Source of the DNA: Deltaproteobacteria bacterium
GTDB taxonomy: Bacteria > Myxococcota_A > UBA796 > GCA-2862545
Direction of reading: 5' to 3'
NCBI GenBank assembly: GCA_016938035.1
Contig: JAFGVK010000072.1
Coordinates: 1-52,671 of the forward strand
DNA length: 52,671 nt
Shown: in pieces, positions 1 to 8,581 of the stretch
How positions within the stretch are numbered: the stretch's first letter is position 1
Layout of the letters: the number at the start of each line of letters is the position of its first letter
Program-made: the position numbers and the translations under genes
The notes under the pieces: model-generated
The model's input: only the letters and a program-made list of their open reading frames with translations
Databases searched by the model: none
What the model was told of the DNA's origin: nothing

Positions 1-287
1 CACACCGCGCGGCGGGACCCGCAGCGACCGCGTCGCCCGGCGGAGCGACTCAGCGGCCAGGTGCCCCACAGGCGCCGAGGGGGGGGGGGGACGGGCCCTC
101 CCTGCCAGCGGCGACCTCCGGGCAGGAGCGAGCATCGCCCGGTCCTGCAGGCCCGAGGTGGTGCAGGGGCCGCGACGGGAGCGGGACAAGCGGCCTATCC
201 CGCGGACCGCTAGCTGGTGCGGCCACCGCAGCGCCGGCAGGAGAGCGCCCCCTCCCCCTGACGAAAGCCCACCCTACCCAGCGGGGG
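1..287. other. Window-edge intergenic stretch with no gene seen
   Basis: This sequence lies downstream of the phosphatase gene that ends at 288. Open frames on both strands are Arg/Pro/Ala-rich and have no family resemblance or ribosome-binding site, so I take them as high-GC noise. A run of 12 G residues lies near 81-92. No convincing terminator was seen for the phosphatase gene. Confidence 0.5.
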
Positions 288-1301
288 CTACATCAGGAAG
301 TACGCGCCTCCGGCGAGCGCGACCAGCAGCGCGAGGCCGACGGTCACCACGAGCGCCACGACCACACCGATGACGATCAGCTTGGTCTTCCCTCCCCCGG
401 CCGCCTCCACTGGCGGGGGAGGCGCCATCACCACCGGCGCGGACGGGAACTCCGAGTAGGTGATCTCCGCCTCGTCCTGTGCCGCGACGGGGGGCCACGC
501 GGCCTCGAAGCTGGGATCAAAGTCGGAGGCGCGCCGGCCGCCGACCACCACCGCCACGGTGACGTTGTCGTGCCCGCCACGCTGCAGCGCCATGTCGACC
601 AGCGTCTCTGCGGCCTCTTGAGGAGAGCGCCCCGCGACCGCCCTGCTGATCTCATCGTCCTCCACCAGATCGTGGAGGCCATCGCTGGAGAGCACCAGCG
701 CGTCGCCCTGCTGGAGGATCAGCGGCTCCGACAGCACGTCAGGCACCAGCGGGCGGCCGTCGGCCATCCTGGCGTGCCCTAGCGCCCTGGTGAGCATGCC
801 CGAGTCGGGGTGGTTGCGGGCCTCTTCCGCGGTGATCTCGCCCTGGTCCACCAGCATCTGCACTCTGGTGTGATCCAGGGTGCGCCACATCAGGTGACCC
901 TTGCGGATGTGGAAGCAGCGGGAGTCCCCCACCAGGGCCATGTAGGCCTCTGCCCCCTGGAGGATCCCCACGATCGAGGTGGTGCCCATGCCCTTGGTGC
1001 CGGCGAGCTCCGCCTCCTCCAAGATGCTGCGGTTGGCCTCTAGCAGCCCCTCATAGAGCCGCTCCCGAGGATCGGTGTTGGGCGTGGCGGCGACGATGTC
1101 CTCCACCACCCTGGTCGCCAGGGAGGAGGCGACCTCGCCCGCCTCGTGCCCGCCCATCCCATCCGCTACGTGGACGAAGAGCGAGCCATCGTCGAGCCAG
1201 GCCTGCCCGAAGGCGTCCTCGTTATTGGTCCGGACCTTACCCACGTCGGTGACGACCGCCACCGAGAGAGGGAATCCAAAGCTCTCGCGGAAATCACTCA
1301 C
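288..1301 (-). CDS. PP2C-family Ser/Thr protein phosphatase, C-terminally membrane anchored
   Basis: This is a metal-dependent phosphatase of the PPM/PP2C family (Stp1/PrpC type), which removes phosphate from Ser/Thr residues placed by Hanks-type kinases. Visible motifs are the N-terminal TDVGKVRTNNED segment (about residues 18-29), the metal-binding DGMGGHEAGE (47-56), GDSR, SSDGLHDL and the C-terminal GGHDNVTVAVV. After the roughly 250-residue catalytic domain comes a Pro/Ala linker and one hydrophobic helix at the extreme C terminus, so the catalytic domain should face the cytoplasm from a tail anchor. I chose the GTG at 1301. A GTG at 1352 in the same frame would add 17 residues with no clear ribosome-binding site. 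A Ser/Thr kinase lies far away at 18.5 kb; no physical link is seen. Confidence 0.9.
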   Translation of the reverse strand: MSDFRESFGFPLSVAVVTDVGKVRTNNEDAFGQAWLDDGSLFVHVADGMGGHEAGEVASSLATRVVEDIVAATPNTDPRERLYEGLLEANRSILEEAELAGTKGMGTTSIVGILQGAEAYMALVGDSRCFHIRKGHLMWRTLDHTRVQMLVDQGEITAEEARNHPDSGMLTRALGHARMADGRPLVPDVLSEPLILQQGDALVLSSDGLHDLVEDDEISRAVAGRSPQEAAETLVDMALQRGGHDNVTVAVVVGGRRASDFDPSFEAAWPPVAAQDEAEITYSEFPSAPVVMAPPPPVEAAGGGKTKLIVIGVVVALVVTVGLALLVALAGGAYFLM

Positions 1302-1420
1302 CAGCGCACCACGTTTCCGGTATCCGAGTGGCGTGCACCCCTGGAAGCGCACGCAGGAGCGGGGAGGAGCCCCCGCTCCGCGATGCCCCCCGGCCCAAGA
1401 CCGAGGAGCGAAGACAGGAC

Positions 1421-1702
1421 CTAGTCCTTGAAGATCGCGTCGAGGAACGACAGGCCGTTCTGGTTCTCGCCGATCTGCTCACCGGCCTGCAGCTTCTGGG
1501 CGAGGAGATAGGCGTCGTAAGCGAACAGGATCTGGGTGATGAAGCCCAGACCGAAGCAGTAGAGCACCACCGTGATGACGATCGCGATGATGGCCTTCTT
1601 CTTCTGGCCCATCAGGAAGTACCCGAGGCCGCCCAACACGAACAGGTTGAGGAGAAGGAAGAGGATGGGATTGGCATCAGGCTTGGTGATCATTTCGCCC
1701 AT
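1421..1702 (-). CDS. Small two-helix membrane protein of unknown function
   Basis: This 93-residue protein has two strong hydrophobic segments. The first runs from about residue 12 to 29 (ILFLLLNLFVLGGLGYFLMG); a short Lys-rich turn (QKKKA) follows, then a second segment with IAIVITVVLYCFGLGF. The tail is polar (AGEQIGENQNG). The hairpin layout resembles TM2-type small membrane proteins, but I do not recognise a defined family. The ATG at 1702 is preceded by a perfect AGGAGG seven bases upstream, so I prefer it to the ATG at 1747. The gene ends 68-119 bp before the PP2C phosphatase start, depending on which phosphatase start is used. The two are likely co-transcribed. Confidence 0.75.
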   Translation of the reverse strand: MGEMITKPDANPILFLLLNLFVLGGLGYFLMGQKKKAIIAIVITVVLYCFGLGFITQILFAYDAYLLAQKLQAGEQIGENQNGLSFLDAIFKD

Positions 1703-1816
1703 GGCATGGCCTCCTAGTGGGTCAAAAGTGTTTCGGTAATACGGCACCGAACCGGCTCGAACAGTACGTCATCCTACCCCGCAGGGCAAGGTGTTCCATT
1801 GAAAAACAACAAGGGT

Positions 1817-2545
1817 TCACGCCCACCAGCGCACCCAGGCGGGGAAGCGCGGCGCCACCCCCCCAGCGGAGAGGTAGAGCTCGCTCCACGCGGTCACCGG
1901 ATCCGCCTCCTCGTGGGGGAGGTAGGAGACCTCCATCGAGTAGCCGCCTGCGGGCAGGCCGAAGACCGCGAAGACCCCAGTCTGTCCTGTGTAGGTCGCC
2001 CCCTCGGACCAGGCGAGCCCGTCGTCATCGAGATAGCAGGCGGTCCACCGCGCGCCGGAGAAGGCGCTGAGCTCCACCCAGGCCTTGGTCACCAGCGGGT
2101 GCTCCCCCGCCTCGTCGGCCAGCTCCCAGACCCGGACCTCGCCGATGACCGCGGCGGTGCCCACCGCGTCGGCCCCGGGACAGCCGGCGAAGCGGCCGCG
2201 CCAGGCGGTGAGCTCCGCTGCGGTCAGGCCGTAGAGCAGGCGATCCGCGGGGTCTAGCGCCAGCGTCTCGGCCAGGCCGGTGACCCCGGAGAAGGAGGCC
2301 GCGACCAGCGCGTCCCCGCCGCTCACCTCTAGGAACACCGCCTCGCCGGCGGGTGCCCCAAGAGAGAAGCTGCCGTCCTCGGCGGTGGTGGTCTGCCCGT
2401 AGCGCGCCCCCTCCGCGTCTCGGAGGGACAAGGTGCCCCCCACCAGGGGCCCAGCGTCTGCGAAGCGCGTCTCGGGGATCACCCCGGAGAGGACCACCTC
2501 AGGGGCCTGACAGCCGATCAACAGCGCTGTGAGCACCAGCAGCAT
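1817..2545 (-). CDS. Secreted lipoprotein with carboxypeptidase-regulatory-like fold, function unknown
   Basis: The product begins with a lipoprotein signal peptide (MLLVLTALLIGC), with the lipobox Cys at residue 12. The mature part has beta-rich segments such as GGTLSLRDAEGARYGQTTT followed by DGSFSLGAPAGEAVFLEVSGG. This looks like the 'trait delivered by growth' carboxypeptidase-regulatory or CnaB-like fold common in secreted proteins of this kind of bacterium. A second similar module (GQTGVFAVFGLPAGGYSMEV) sits near the C terminus. GGGAGG-like sequence (GGGAGGCGCC) just before the ATG at 2545 supports the start. It follows recO by 19 bp and closes the mtnP-to-recO run. No enzymatic motif was seen. 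Confidence 0.7.
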   Translation of the reverse strand: MLLVLTALLIGCQAPEVVLSGVIPETRFADAGPLVGGTLSLRDAEGARYGQTTTAEDGSFSLGAPAGEAVFLEVSGGDALVAASFSGVTGLAETLALDPADRLLYGLTAAELTAWRGRFAGCPGADAVGTAAVIGEVRVWELADEAGEHPLVTKAWVELSAFSGARWTACYLDDDGLAWSEGATYTGQTGVFAVFGLPAGGYSMEVSYLPHEEADPVTAWSELYLSAGGVAPRFPAWVRWWA

Positions 2546-2564
2546 GGCGCCTCCCTGCCAGAGG

Positions 2565-3308
2565 CTACCGCGCCGGCGAGGGCTGCGCCACCTCCTCCAG
2601 CAGCGCGCGCGACAGCAGGGCACGGCCCAGCTGGTAGGTGATGAAGTCCGACAGCAGCCAGCCGCCATATCCCTCGGCCGCCCCCAGGTCGGCGAGGGGC
2701 GTCCGGCGCGCAGCCTCCAGCTCGAGCAGGTGGCGGGCCTCGACCCTGACCCCCTCGCCGCAGCCCTGGTGCATCGCCCCACCGTGACCGTGGCCGAACA
2801 CCGCCGGATCGGTGAGTCGCTCGCCGCAGGCCGCGCAGCGCACCAGCGAGGGCGCGAGCCCCGCGAAGGTGAGCGCCTTTGCCTCTAGGGCGGTCCTGGC
2901 GAGCGATCCGGGGGTCAGCGTCTCCAGCAGGTCGATCCACACCTCCAGCAGCCGCGGCAGCCGCTCGCAGGCCTGCCCCTCGGGGGCCAGGGCGCTGCAC
3001 ACCTCCGCGCCGTACCAGAGCAGCGCGAGGCGCTCCAGATCGTCCCGCGCTCTGCTCGGCGCGCGCAGCACCTCGCCCCCCGTCACGAGGAGCAGCTCCC
3101 CCCGCCCGGGCCGCACCTCGACCGACACCTCATTGCCCACGTCTCCCAAGCCAACAAAGCGCCGGCGCGATCGCCTCGCGTCCCGCAGCAGCAGCGACAC
3201 CCGCCCGTGCGAGGCGCTCAGCAGGCGCACGATGCGGTCGGCCTCGCGGTAGTCCATCGCCCCGGTGACCACCCCGCGGATCGCCCCGCCGGTGCCCGGG
3301 TCAGACAC
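2565..3308 (-). CDS. recO: DNA repair protein RecO
   Basis: RecO works with RecR and RecF to load RecA on SSB-coated single-stranded DNA and anneals complementary strands. The N-terminal OB-fold signature is clear (YREADRIVRLLSASHGRVSLL, then RDARRSRRRFVG). The C-terminal half carries the family's zinc-site region, with CAAC and a downstream HQGC. With the GTG at 3308 the protein is 247 residues, the usual RecO length, and keeps the first beta strand (AIRGVV). The ATG at 3257 would remove that strand. The GTG overlaps the mgtE stop region by 8 nt, so translation is probably coupled. The coupling to a magnesium transporter looks incidental to function. Confidence 0.9.
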   Translation of the reverse strand: MSDPGTGGAIRGVVTGAMDYREADRIVRLLSASHGRVSLLLRDARRSRRRFVGLGDVGNEVSVEVRPGRGELLLVTGGEVLRAPSRARDDLERLALLWYGAEVCSALAPEGQACERLPRLLEVWIDLLETLTPGSLARTALEAKALTFAGLAPSLVRCAACGERLTDPAVFGHGHGGAMHQGCGEGVRVEARHLLELEAARRTPLADLGAAEGYGGWLLSDFITYQLGRALLSRALLEEVAQPSPAR

Positions 3309-4659
3309 CGAGGAAGAGCCGCACGATGTTGAAGAAGATGATGATGCCCAGGTTGTCCACGGTGGTGGTGACGAAGGGGCCAGTCGCCACCGCGGGGTCC
3401 ACCCCGAAGCGCGAGAGCACCACCGGCAGCCCGGCGCCGAGGGACCCACCGATGAGGATCGCCAGGAACACGCTGGTGCCGACGCTCGCGCCGATCCGCA
3501 GATCCGGCCAGCCGCTCATCAGGCCGTAGCCTCCCAGGATCAGCCCGTAGATCGACCCGAGCATGGCCGCGACCTTCATCTCGCGCCAGACGAAATTCAG
3601 CGCCCCGGTCATGTCCAGCGCCCCTGTGGCCTGAGCGCGCACGGTGATGGTAGTGGACTGGATGCCCACGTTGCCGCCCATCCCCATGACCACCGGGATC
3701 AGGCCCGCGATGGCCTCTACCGGCACGCCCGCCTGGAACAGGTGGATGGAGCGGTCCGCGATAATCCCGCCAAAGGCGGTGGCGAGCAGCCACCACCCGC
3801 GATCGCGCACCAGGCGGAACACCGAGCGCCCGTTGAGGTCGATGTCCTCGGCCACACCGGCGAGGAGCATCATGTCCTCCACCGCCTCCTCGCGGATGAC
3901 GTCGATGACGTCGTCCACGGTGACGATGCCCATCAGCCGCGACTCCTCGTCGACGACCGGCACCGCCAGCAGATCGTAGCGGGCGACGATGCGGGCCACC
4001 TCCTCCTGATCGGTGTTGGGGCGCACCGCGATGATGTCCTGGCTCATCACCGACACCAGCGGGGTGCGCGGCCCGTGGATCAGCAGGGCCCTCAGGCTCA
4101 CCACCCCAACAAGGCGCTCGCGGGCGTCCACCACGTACAGGTAGAAGACGCTGTCGAGCTCCTCGTGCCGGGCCTGCAGCTCTTCGATCGCCGCCCCGCA
4201 GGTGACGCTCTCTTGCTGCTTGAACACCACCGGCGACATGATGCCGCCCGCCGAGTCCGAGGGCCAGGCCAGCAGATCCGCGACCTCGTCCTCCGCGTCC
4301 CCCCGCAGGTGGGCGACCACCCTCGCGCGCAGCTCGTCGGGGAGCACCTCGACCACGTCGGTGGCGTCGTCAGGCTCCATGTAGTCGAGCAGCGCCACCA
4401 GCCGCTCGTCGGTCATCCCCCGCGTCACCTCGAGCACCGCGTCCTCACCGAGGGAGGTCATGACGTCCGCGGCCACCTCCAGATCCTCGATCAGGCTGAA
4501 CAGCTTGCGCTGCTCGGCGCCGGTGAGGTGGCTGATGGCGGCGGCGATGTCTGGGGGCCGGGCGGTGGCGAGCACCTTGCGCACCGAGGGATCCGCCCTG
4601 CGGCGGACCAGGCGGCGGAGGACGTCAGCGGTGCGGGCGTTGAGGGAGGCCTGCTTCAT
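3301..4659 (-). CDS. mgtE: Magnesium transporter MgtE
   Basis: MgtE is a homodimeric, Mg2+-gated Mg2+ channel of the inner membrane. The 452-residue protein has the full domain order: an N-terminal helical domain (about 1-130, with DIAAAISHLTGAEQRKLFSLI), two CBS domains (about 135-255, with GGIMSPVVF and VVDEESRLMGIVTVDDV), then five membrane helices. The pore signatures GMGGNVGIQSTTITVRA and DPAVATGPFVTTTVDNLG match the family. The ATG overlaps the stop of the upstream RodZ-like gene by 4 nt (ATGA), and the 3' end overlaps recO. No M-box or other Mg2+ riboswitch can lie directly upstream, because the gene is embedded in an operon. Confidence 0.96.
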   Translation of the reverse strand: MKQASLNARTADVLRRLVRRRADPSVRKVLATARPPDIAAAISHLTGAEQRKLFSLIEDLEVAADVMTSLGEDAVLEVTRGMTDERLVALLDYMEPDDATDVVEVLPDELRARVVAHLRGDAEDEVADLLAWPSDSAGGIMSPVVFKQQESVTCGAAIEELQARHEELDSVFYLYVVDARERLVGVVSLRALLIHGPRTPLVSVMSQDIIAVRPNTDQEEVARIVARYDLLAVPVVDEESRLMGIVTVDDVIDVIREEAVEDMMLLAGVAEDIDLNGRSVFRLVRDRGWWLLATAFGGIIADRSIHLFQAGVPVEAIAGLIPVVMGMGGNVGIQSTTITVRAQATGALDMTGALNFVWREMKVAAMLGSIYGLILGGYGLMSGWPDLRIGASVGTSVFLAILIGGSLGAGLPVVLSRFGVDPAVATGPFVTTTVDNLGIIIFFNIVRLFLGV

Positions 4660-5300
4660 GGGCGCACTCCTCTCGAGTCATCGATAAAGACCAGCTTGCG
4701 GGGTGCGTCCTGCACCCCCTGTGGCGTGACCGCTGATCCGTTGTGCCGGATCTTCACCGCCTCCAGAGAGGGGAGGTCCAGCTCCACCCGCTCTCTCCCA
4801 GAGAACTCCTGCGGCTCGGAGGGTGACAGCACCCCGTCAAACACCAGCTCACCGTCCGCGTGGACCTTGACCCTGACCCCTGCCCCCTGGGCGGCGAGGC
4901 GGACGGTCTGGAAGCTGTCTGACAGCTCCTCGCCGCTGCGGTGCCCCCTCCCACCCGTCGCGACGGCCAGCCAGATCCCCACCACCAGCACCAGCCCCGC
5001 CACCCCAAGCAGCGCGATCACCTGCCTAGGGGTCCTGCGGGGGGGCTCCGACGGGGGGGGAGCCTGGTCCTCGACCAGCTGCGCCTCCACCTCTACCGGG
5101 CCCAGCTCCAGCACCTCTCGGTAGGTGCGCAGGTAGGCCGACCTGTAGGGCTCCTGCGGGAGGTCCGCGACACGCCCGTCCTCCAACGCGACCAGCCACT
5201 CCACCGACAGGCGTGTGACCAGCGCTACCTCGTCGAGGGACAGCCCTAGCGCCTCGCGGCGCGGACGCAGCTCCTCAAACCCAGGCAGAGCCCCACTCAA
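4656..5300 (-). CDS. RodZ-like helix-turn-helix membrane protein (DUF4115 type)
   Basis: This 214-residue protein starts with a Cro/C1-like helix-turn-helix of the RodZ type (about residues 8-70; REALGLSLDEVALVTRLS, then VEWLVALEDGRVADLP). A Pro-rich linker and a single transmembrane helix (about 91-112, IALLGVAGLVLVVGIWL) follow. The periplasmic beta domain ends in RKLVFIDD and resembles DUF4115. RodZ links MreB filaments to the membrane in rod-shaped cells. This copy is shorter than Escherichia coli RodZ (337 residues) but has the same plan. It overlaps mtnP upstream and mgtE downstream by 4 nt each, so the three genes are translationally coupled. A morphogenetic role is family knowledge and has no direct support from these neighbours. 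Confidence 0.8.
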   Translation of the reverse strand: MSGALPGFEELRPRREALGLSLDEVALVTRLSVEWLVALEDGRVADLPQEPYRSAYLRTYREVLELGPVEVEAQLVEDQAPPPSEPPRRTPRQVIALLGVAGLVLVVGIWLAVATGGRGHRSGEELSDSFQTVRLAAQGAGVRVKVHADGELVFDGVLSPSEPQEFSGRERVELDLPSLEAVKIRHNGSAVTPQGVQDAPRKLVFIDDSRGVRP

Positions 5301-6160
5301 CGCAGGTACTTCCCAAGGATGATCCCCAGGCGCTCGCGCACCTCCGGGGAGATCCGCCCCGCGGGGGTGAGGAGGGCGTGCTCCAGCGCTGACGACATCG
5401 GCGGAGGGTCGGTGTACGCGGCCAGCACCGGGATCGCCAGCGCCAACACCTCGCGCGCCAGCGACACGTTGGCGCTGAGCACCTCCATCACCGAGGCGGA
5501 GGTGACCGCGTCGTGTCCGTCAAACCAACAGTCGTAGTCGGTGACCAGCGCCAGGGTGGCGAAGGACAGCTCCGCCTCGCGCGCCAGCTTCGCCTCCGTG
5601 AGGTTGGTCATCCCGATGACCGACGCGCCCCAGGACCGGTACAGGTTGGACTCGGCCCTGGTGGAGAAGGCGGGCCCCTCCATGCAGACGTAGGTCCCCT
5701 CAGGGTGCACGACGGCGCCGGCCTCCTTCGCGGCCTGAGCGAGCACACCGCGCACCACCGGGCAGATCGGATCGCCGAAGGAGACGTGGGCCACCACCCC
5801 ATCCTCGAAGAAGGTCGCGTCGCGCCCCTTGGTCCGGTCGATGAACTGATCGACGGTGACGACGTGACCGGGGGCGATCTCCTCGCGCAGCGATCCCACC
5901 GCGCTCACCGCGATCACCCACTCGACCCCGAGGGACTTCAGCGCCCAGATGTTCGCCCGGTAATTGACCTCAGAGGGGTTGATCCGGTGCCCCCTCCCGT
6001 GGCGGGGGAGAAACACCAGCTCAGCGTCCCCCAGCCGACCCAGCAGCAGGGTGTCCGAGGGATCACCGTAAGGGGTCTCGACGCGCAGCGCTCGGACATC
6101 CTCCAGCCCGCGCAGCTCGTAAAGCCCGGTGCCACCGATAATGCCAATGCGCCTGCCCAT
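5297..6160 (-). CDS. mtnP: S-methyl-5'-thioadenosine phosphorylase
   Basis: The enzyme splits 5'-methylthioadenosine with phosphate to adenine and 5-methylthioribose-1-phosphate in methionine salvage. At 287 residues it has the usual family length. Signatures are IGIIGGTGLYEL at the N terminus, PRHGRGHRINPSEVNYRAN (phosphate and dimer region), YVCMEGPAFSTRAES and GMTNLTEAKLAREAE, and the MTA-type DYDCW segment. The ATG at 6160 has GAGG five bases upstream; an in-frame ATG at 6187 is less likely. It heads the run mtnP / RodZ-like / mgtE / recO / lipoprotein. A pure purine nucleoside phosphorylase is the main alternative, but the motif set favours MTA phosphorylase. Confidence 0.93.
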   Translation of the reverse strand: MGRRIGIIGGTGLYELRGLEDVRALRVETPYGDPSDTLLLGRLGDAELVFLPRHGRGHRINPSEVNYRANIWALKSLGVEWVIAVSAVGSLREEIAPGHVVTVDQFIDRTKGRDATFFEDGVVAHVSFGDPICPVVRGVLAQAAKEAGAVVHPEGTYVCMEGPAFSTRAESNLYRSWGASVIGMTNLTEAKLAREAELSFATLALVTDYDCWFDGHDAVTSASVMEVLSANVSLAREVLALAIPVLAAYTDPPPMSSALEHALLTPAGRISPEVRERLGIILGKYLR

Positions 6161-6261
6161 GGATACCTCGCCGTGTGGCGGGCACATAACCCACTCTCTG
6201 AGCGTCTATCACCCCTCGCGATCTGGGGACCAGCGCCAGCGGCCAACCGGTGGGCGTGCGA

Positions 6262-7359
6262 TCAGCCGCCCACCCCTGAGGCCTCTCGCCCCAGCTGCCC
6301 GCAGGCGGCGGAGATGTCGTCACCCCTGGTGCTGCGGACCGAGCAGTTGAGGCCGCGGCTGACAAAGTAGTTCTGAAAGGCCTTCACGGTCTGCGCGTCG
6401 GGCTTCCTGTAGTCGCGGGAGGGGTTCTCATTGTAGGGGATCAGGTTGACCTTGGCCTTGATCCCGCGCAGCAGGCGGTACAGCCGCGCGGCGTCCTCCA
6501 GGGAGTCGTTGAAGTCCTTGAACATCACGTACTCAAAGGTGATCCGCTTCCCCGACCCCAAGGGGTAGTTGCGCGCCGCCTCGATCACCGAGGCCATGGA
6601 GTAGCGCTCGGTGATGGGCATGATCTCGCGCCGTTGAGCCTCGGTCGAGGCGTTGAGCGAGATCGCTAGGTTCACCGGCGTGCGCTCTGCGAGCTTGCCG
6701 ATCTGTGGCACAAGCCCCGAGGTAGAGACGGTGATCTTGCGGTGCGAGAAGTTGAGGGCGTCGTCGTCGAGGAGGATCTGGAGCGAGGTGTCGAGGTGCT
6801 CCAGGTTGTGGAGCGGCTCGCCCATCCCCATAAACACCAGGTTGGTGATGCGCCGGTCCTCGGGAAGCTCAGCGTTGATCTGCGCCACCTGGTTGACGAT
6901 CTCGGAGGGCTTCAGGTGCCTTACCAGGCCCATGTCACCGGTCAGGCAGAAGCGGCACCCCATCGCGCAGCCCACCTGAGACGACACGCAGAGGGTGATG
7001 CGGTCCTCCTCGGGGATGAGCACCGACTCCACCGCGTAGCCGTCCTCCAGCCCCCACAGGTACTTCGCGGTGCCGTCGCTCGACCGCTGCACCAGCCGCT
7101 CCGAGAGGGTGCAGAGGTAGGCGCGCTCCGCCAGCAGCGCCCTGAGGTCCTTGGAGACATTGGTCATCTCAGCGAAGTCGGAGATTCCCCGCTGCCAGAT
7201 CCACTTGTAGACCTGCAGCGCCCGAAACCGCTTCTCGCCCAAGCCCTCTACGAACCAGCGCTCAAGCTCCTCGCGGGTGAGCGATTTGAGATCCAGCCTG
7301 CCCTCCGCGTCATACATGAGCTTGTGGCGGTTTTTGAGCCCCAAATCATCCTGAGTCAT
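6262..7359 (-). CDS. rlmN: Dual-specificity RNA methyltransferase RlmN
   Basis: RlmN is a radical-SAM enzyme that methylates C2 of A2503 in 23S rRNA and A37 in some tRNAs. The [4Fe-4S] motif CAMGCRFC places its cysteines at 131, 135 and 138. The mechanistic cysteines are present at 124 (TLCVSSQVG) and 353 (GDDISAACGQL). Other family segments are FMGMGEPLHN, TVSTSGLVPQI, LAISLNAS and NLIPYNENP. GAGG six bases before the ATG at 7359 supports the start. The 365-residue length is typical. About 100 bp separates it from mtnP, so co-transcription is possible but unproven. Cfr can be excluded, because this is an ordinary chromosomal RlmN type. Confidence 0.96.
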   Translation of the reverse strand: MTQDDLGLKNRHKLMYDAEGRLDLKSLTREELERWFVEGLGEKRFRALQVYKWIWQRGISDFAEMTNVSKDLRALLAERAYLCTLSERLVQRSSDGTAKYLWGLEDGYAVESVLIPEEDRITLCVSSQVGCAMGCRFCLTGDMGLVRHLKPSEIVNQVAQINAELPEDRRITNLVFMGMGEPLHNLEHLDTSLQILLDDDALNFSHRKITVSTSGLVPQIGKLAERTPVNLAISLNASTEAQRREIMPITERYSMASVIEAARNYPLGSGKRITFEYVMFKDFNDSLEDAARLYRLLRGIKAKVNLIPYNENPSRDYRKPDAQTVKAFQNYFVSRGLNCSVRSTRGDDISAACGQLGREASGVGG

Positions 7360-7460
7360 CCCGACCTCGCGTCCGGAGGGCTAGGATAGTCGCCTGATAC
7401 CCTTTCAGCACCCCGCGACCTGTCTCTTTGGTCGCCCTGGTCACCTGGACGAGGATGTAG

Positions 7461-7901
7461 ATGTTGACTCCGAAGCTGAGCGAGGCCCTGCGTGCGGTCC
7501 CCTTCCTGGCGACCCTGGGCATCACCGTCGAGCAGGCGCAGGCGGGCGAGGTGGTCCTCCGCCTCCCCTCCAACGAGGGCAACCGGGGGCACGGAGGCAC
7601 GCTCCACACCGGGGCGCTGTTCTCGGTGGGCGAGCTGGCCGCGGGGGTGGCGCTCGGCACACACCCCCGCCTACAGGGCCTCCAGCACCTGATCCGAGGC
7701 ACCAGCGTGCGCTATCAGCGCTCCTCGACCGCCGACGTGACGGCCCGCGCCGCCATCACCGACGAGCTGCTGGAGACCATCCTGAAGGGGGTCCAGGACA
7801 GCGGCCGCGCCGAGGTGAGCGTGCAGGTGACCCTGATGGACGGCCACGCGAACGACGTGGCCGAGCTGCTGGTCCGCTACCTGCTCAAGGCCACAACCTA
7901 G
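7461..7901 (+). CDS. PaaI/DUF4442-like hotdog-fold thioesterase
   Basis: This 146-residue protein fits the hotdog fold of small acyl-CoA thioesterases. The segment GNRGHGGTLHTGALFSVGELAAGVAL matches the HGG...H-x-G...E pattern around the central helix, and the strand SVRYQRSSTADVTARAAI follows. GAGG six bases before the ATG at 7461 supports the start. It is the only plus-strand gene among minus-strand neighbours. Its TAG stop overlaps the TAG of the converging DUF502 gene through the shared palindrome CTAG. The substrate is unknown; DUF4442 proteins are often annotated only as putative thioesterases. Confidence 0.75.
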   Translation: MLTPKLSEALRAVPFLATLGITVEQAQAGEVVLRLPSNEGNRGHGGTLHTGALFSVGELAAGVALGTHPRLQGLQHLIRGTSVRYQRSSTADVTARAAITDELLETILKGVQDSGRAEVSVQVTLMDGHANDVAELLVRYLLKATT

Positions 7902-8581
7902 GCCTCTGGGGCGTCGAGCTGTCCCCCGAGGCGCCGCACCCCCTCCGCGTCGAGGAGCATCGGCCTGCTCGGCGAGATAATCCCGGCAGACATCAGCAGC
8001 TTGAACGCCTCATCGACGGACATGTCGGTGGGGATGACCTTGTCCCTCGAGGTGACGAGGTAGAAGCCGGTGGTGATGTTGGGGGTCGTGGGCATGAAGA
8101 GGTTCACCAGCGGCGCGCCGCCCTCCACCTGTAGGAAGGACTCACCGGTGCAGAAGGCGAGCGCGTAGTAGCCAGGGGCGGGCCACTGGAGGAACACAGC
8201 ACGCTCGAAATACTGTTTGTCCGTGGTAAAGAGCGCCTCCAGCAGCTGCTTCACCCCCCCGTAGAGGGTGGACAGGAACGGCACCTTCGCCAGCAGCGCC
8301 TCCGAGAGCAGGATCAGCCGATTGCCCAGGTAGGAGCTGGCCGAGAACCCCACCCCCATCACCAGCATCAGGGCGAGCGAGATGCCCAGCCCGGTGCGCG
8401 CGAGGGGGTTGGCGGGGCGCAGGCTGCCGGGCACCAGCACCAGCGTGCCCTCCAGGAGATCCGCCATGCTCAGGATGACCCAGGCCGACACCGCCATGGG
8501 CACCACAACGAGGACCCCCGCAAGGAAGGCGGCGCGGACGCGCTGATAGAGGTAACGCCCGGTCTCGGAGTTGGCGCTCAT
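7898..8581 (-). CDS. DUF502-family membrane protein
   Basis: The 227-residue product has two N-terminal transmembrane helices (about residues 15-37, FLAGVLVVVPMAVSAWVIL, and about 65-87, GLGISLALMLVMGVGF). A conserved soluble part follows, with PFLSTLYGGVKQLLEAL and LVNLFMPTTPNITTGFYLVT and the end VDEAFKLLMSAGIISP. These are hallmarks of the DUF502 family, whose function is not established. Its ATG shares one base with the stop of the RNase E/G gene upstream (TGATG), so translation is probably coupled. The 3' end collides with the thioesterase gene at 7898-7901. Confidence 0.85.
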   Translation of the reverse strand: MSANSETGRYLYQRVRAAFLAGVLVVVPMAVSAWVILSMADLLEGTLVLVPGSLRPANPLARTGLGISLALMLVMGVGFSASSYLGNRLILLSEALLAKVPFLSTLYGGVKQLLEALFTTDKQYFERAVFLQWPAPGYYALAFCTGESFLQVEGGAPLVNLFMPTTPNITTGFYLVTSRDKVIPTDMSVDEAFKLLMSAGIISPSRPMLLDAEGVRRLGGQLDAPEA

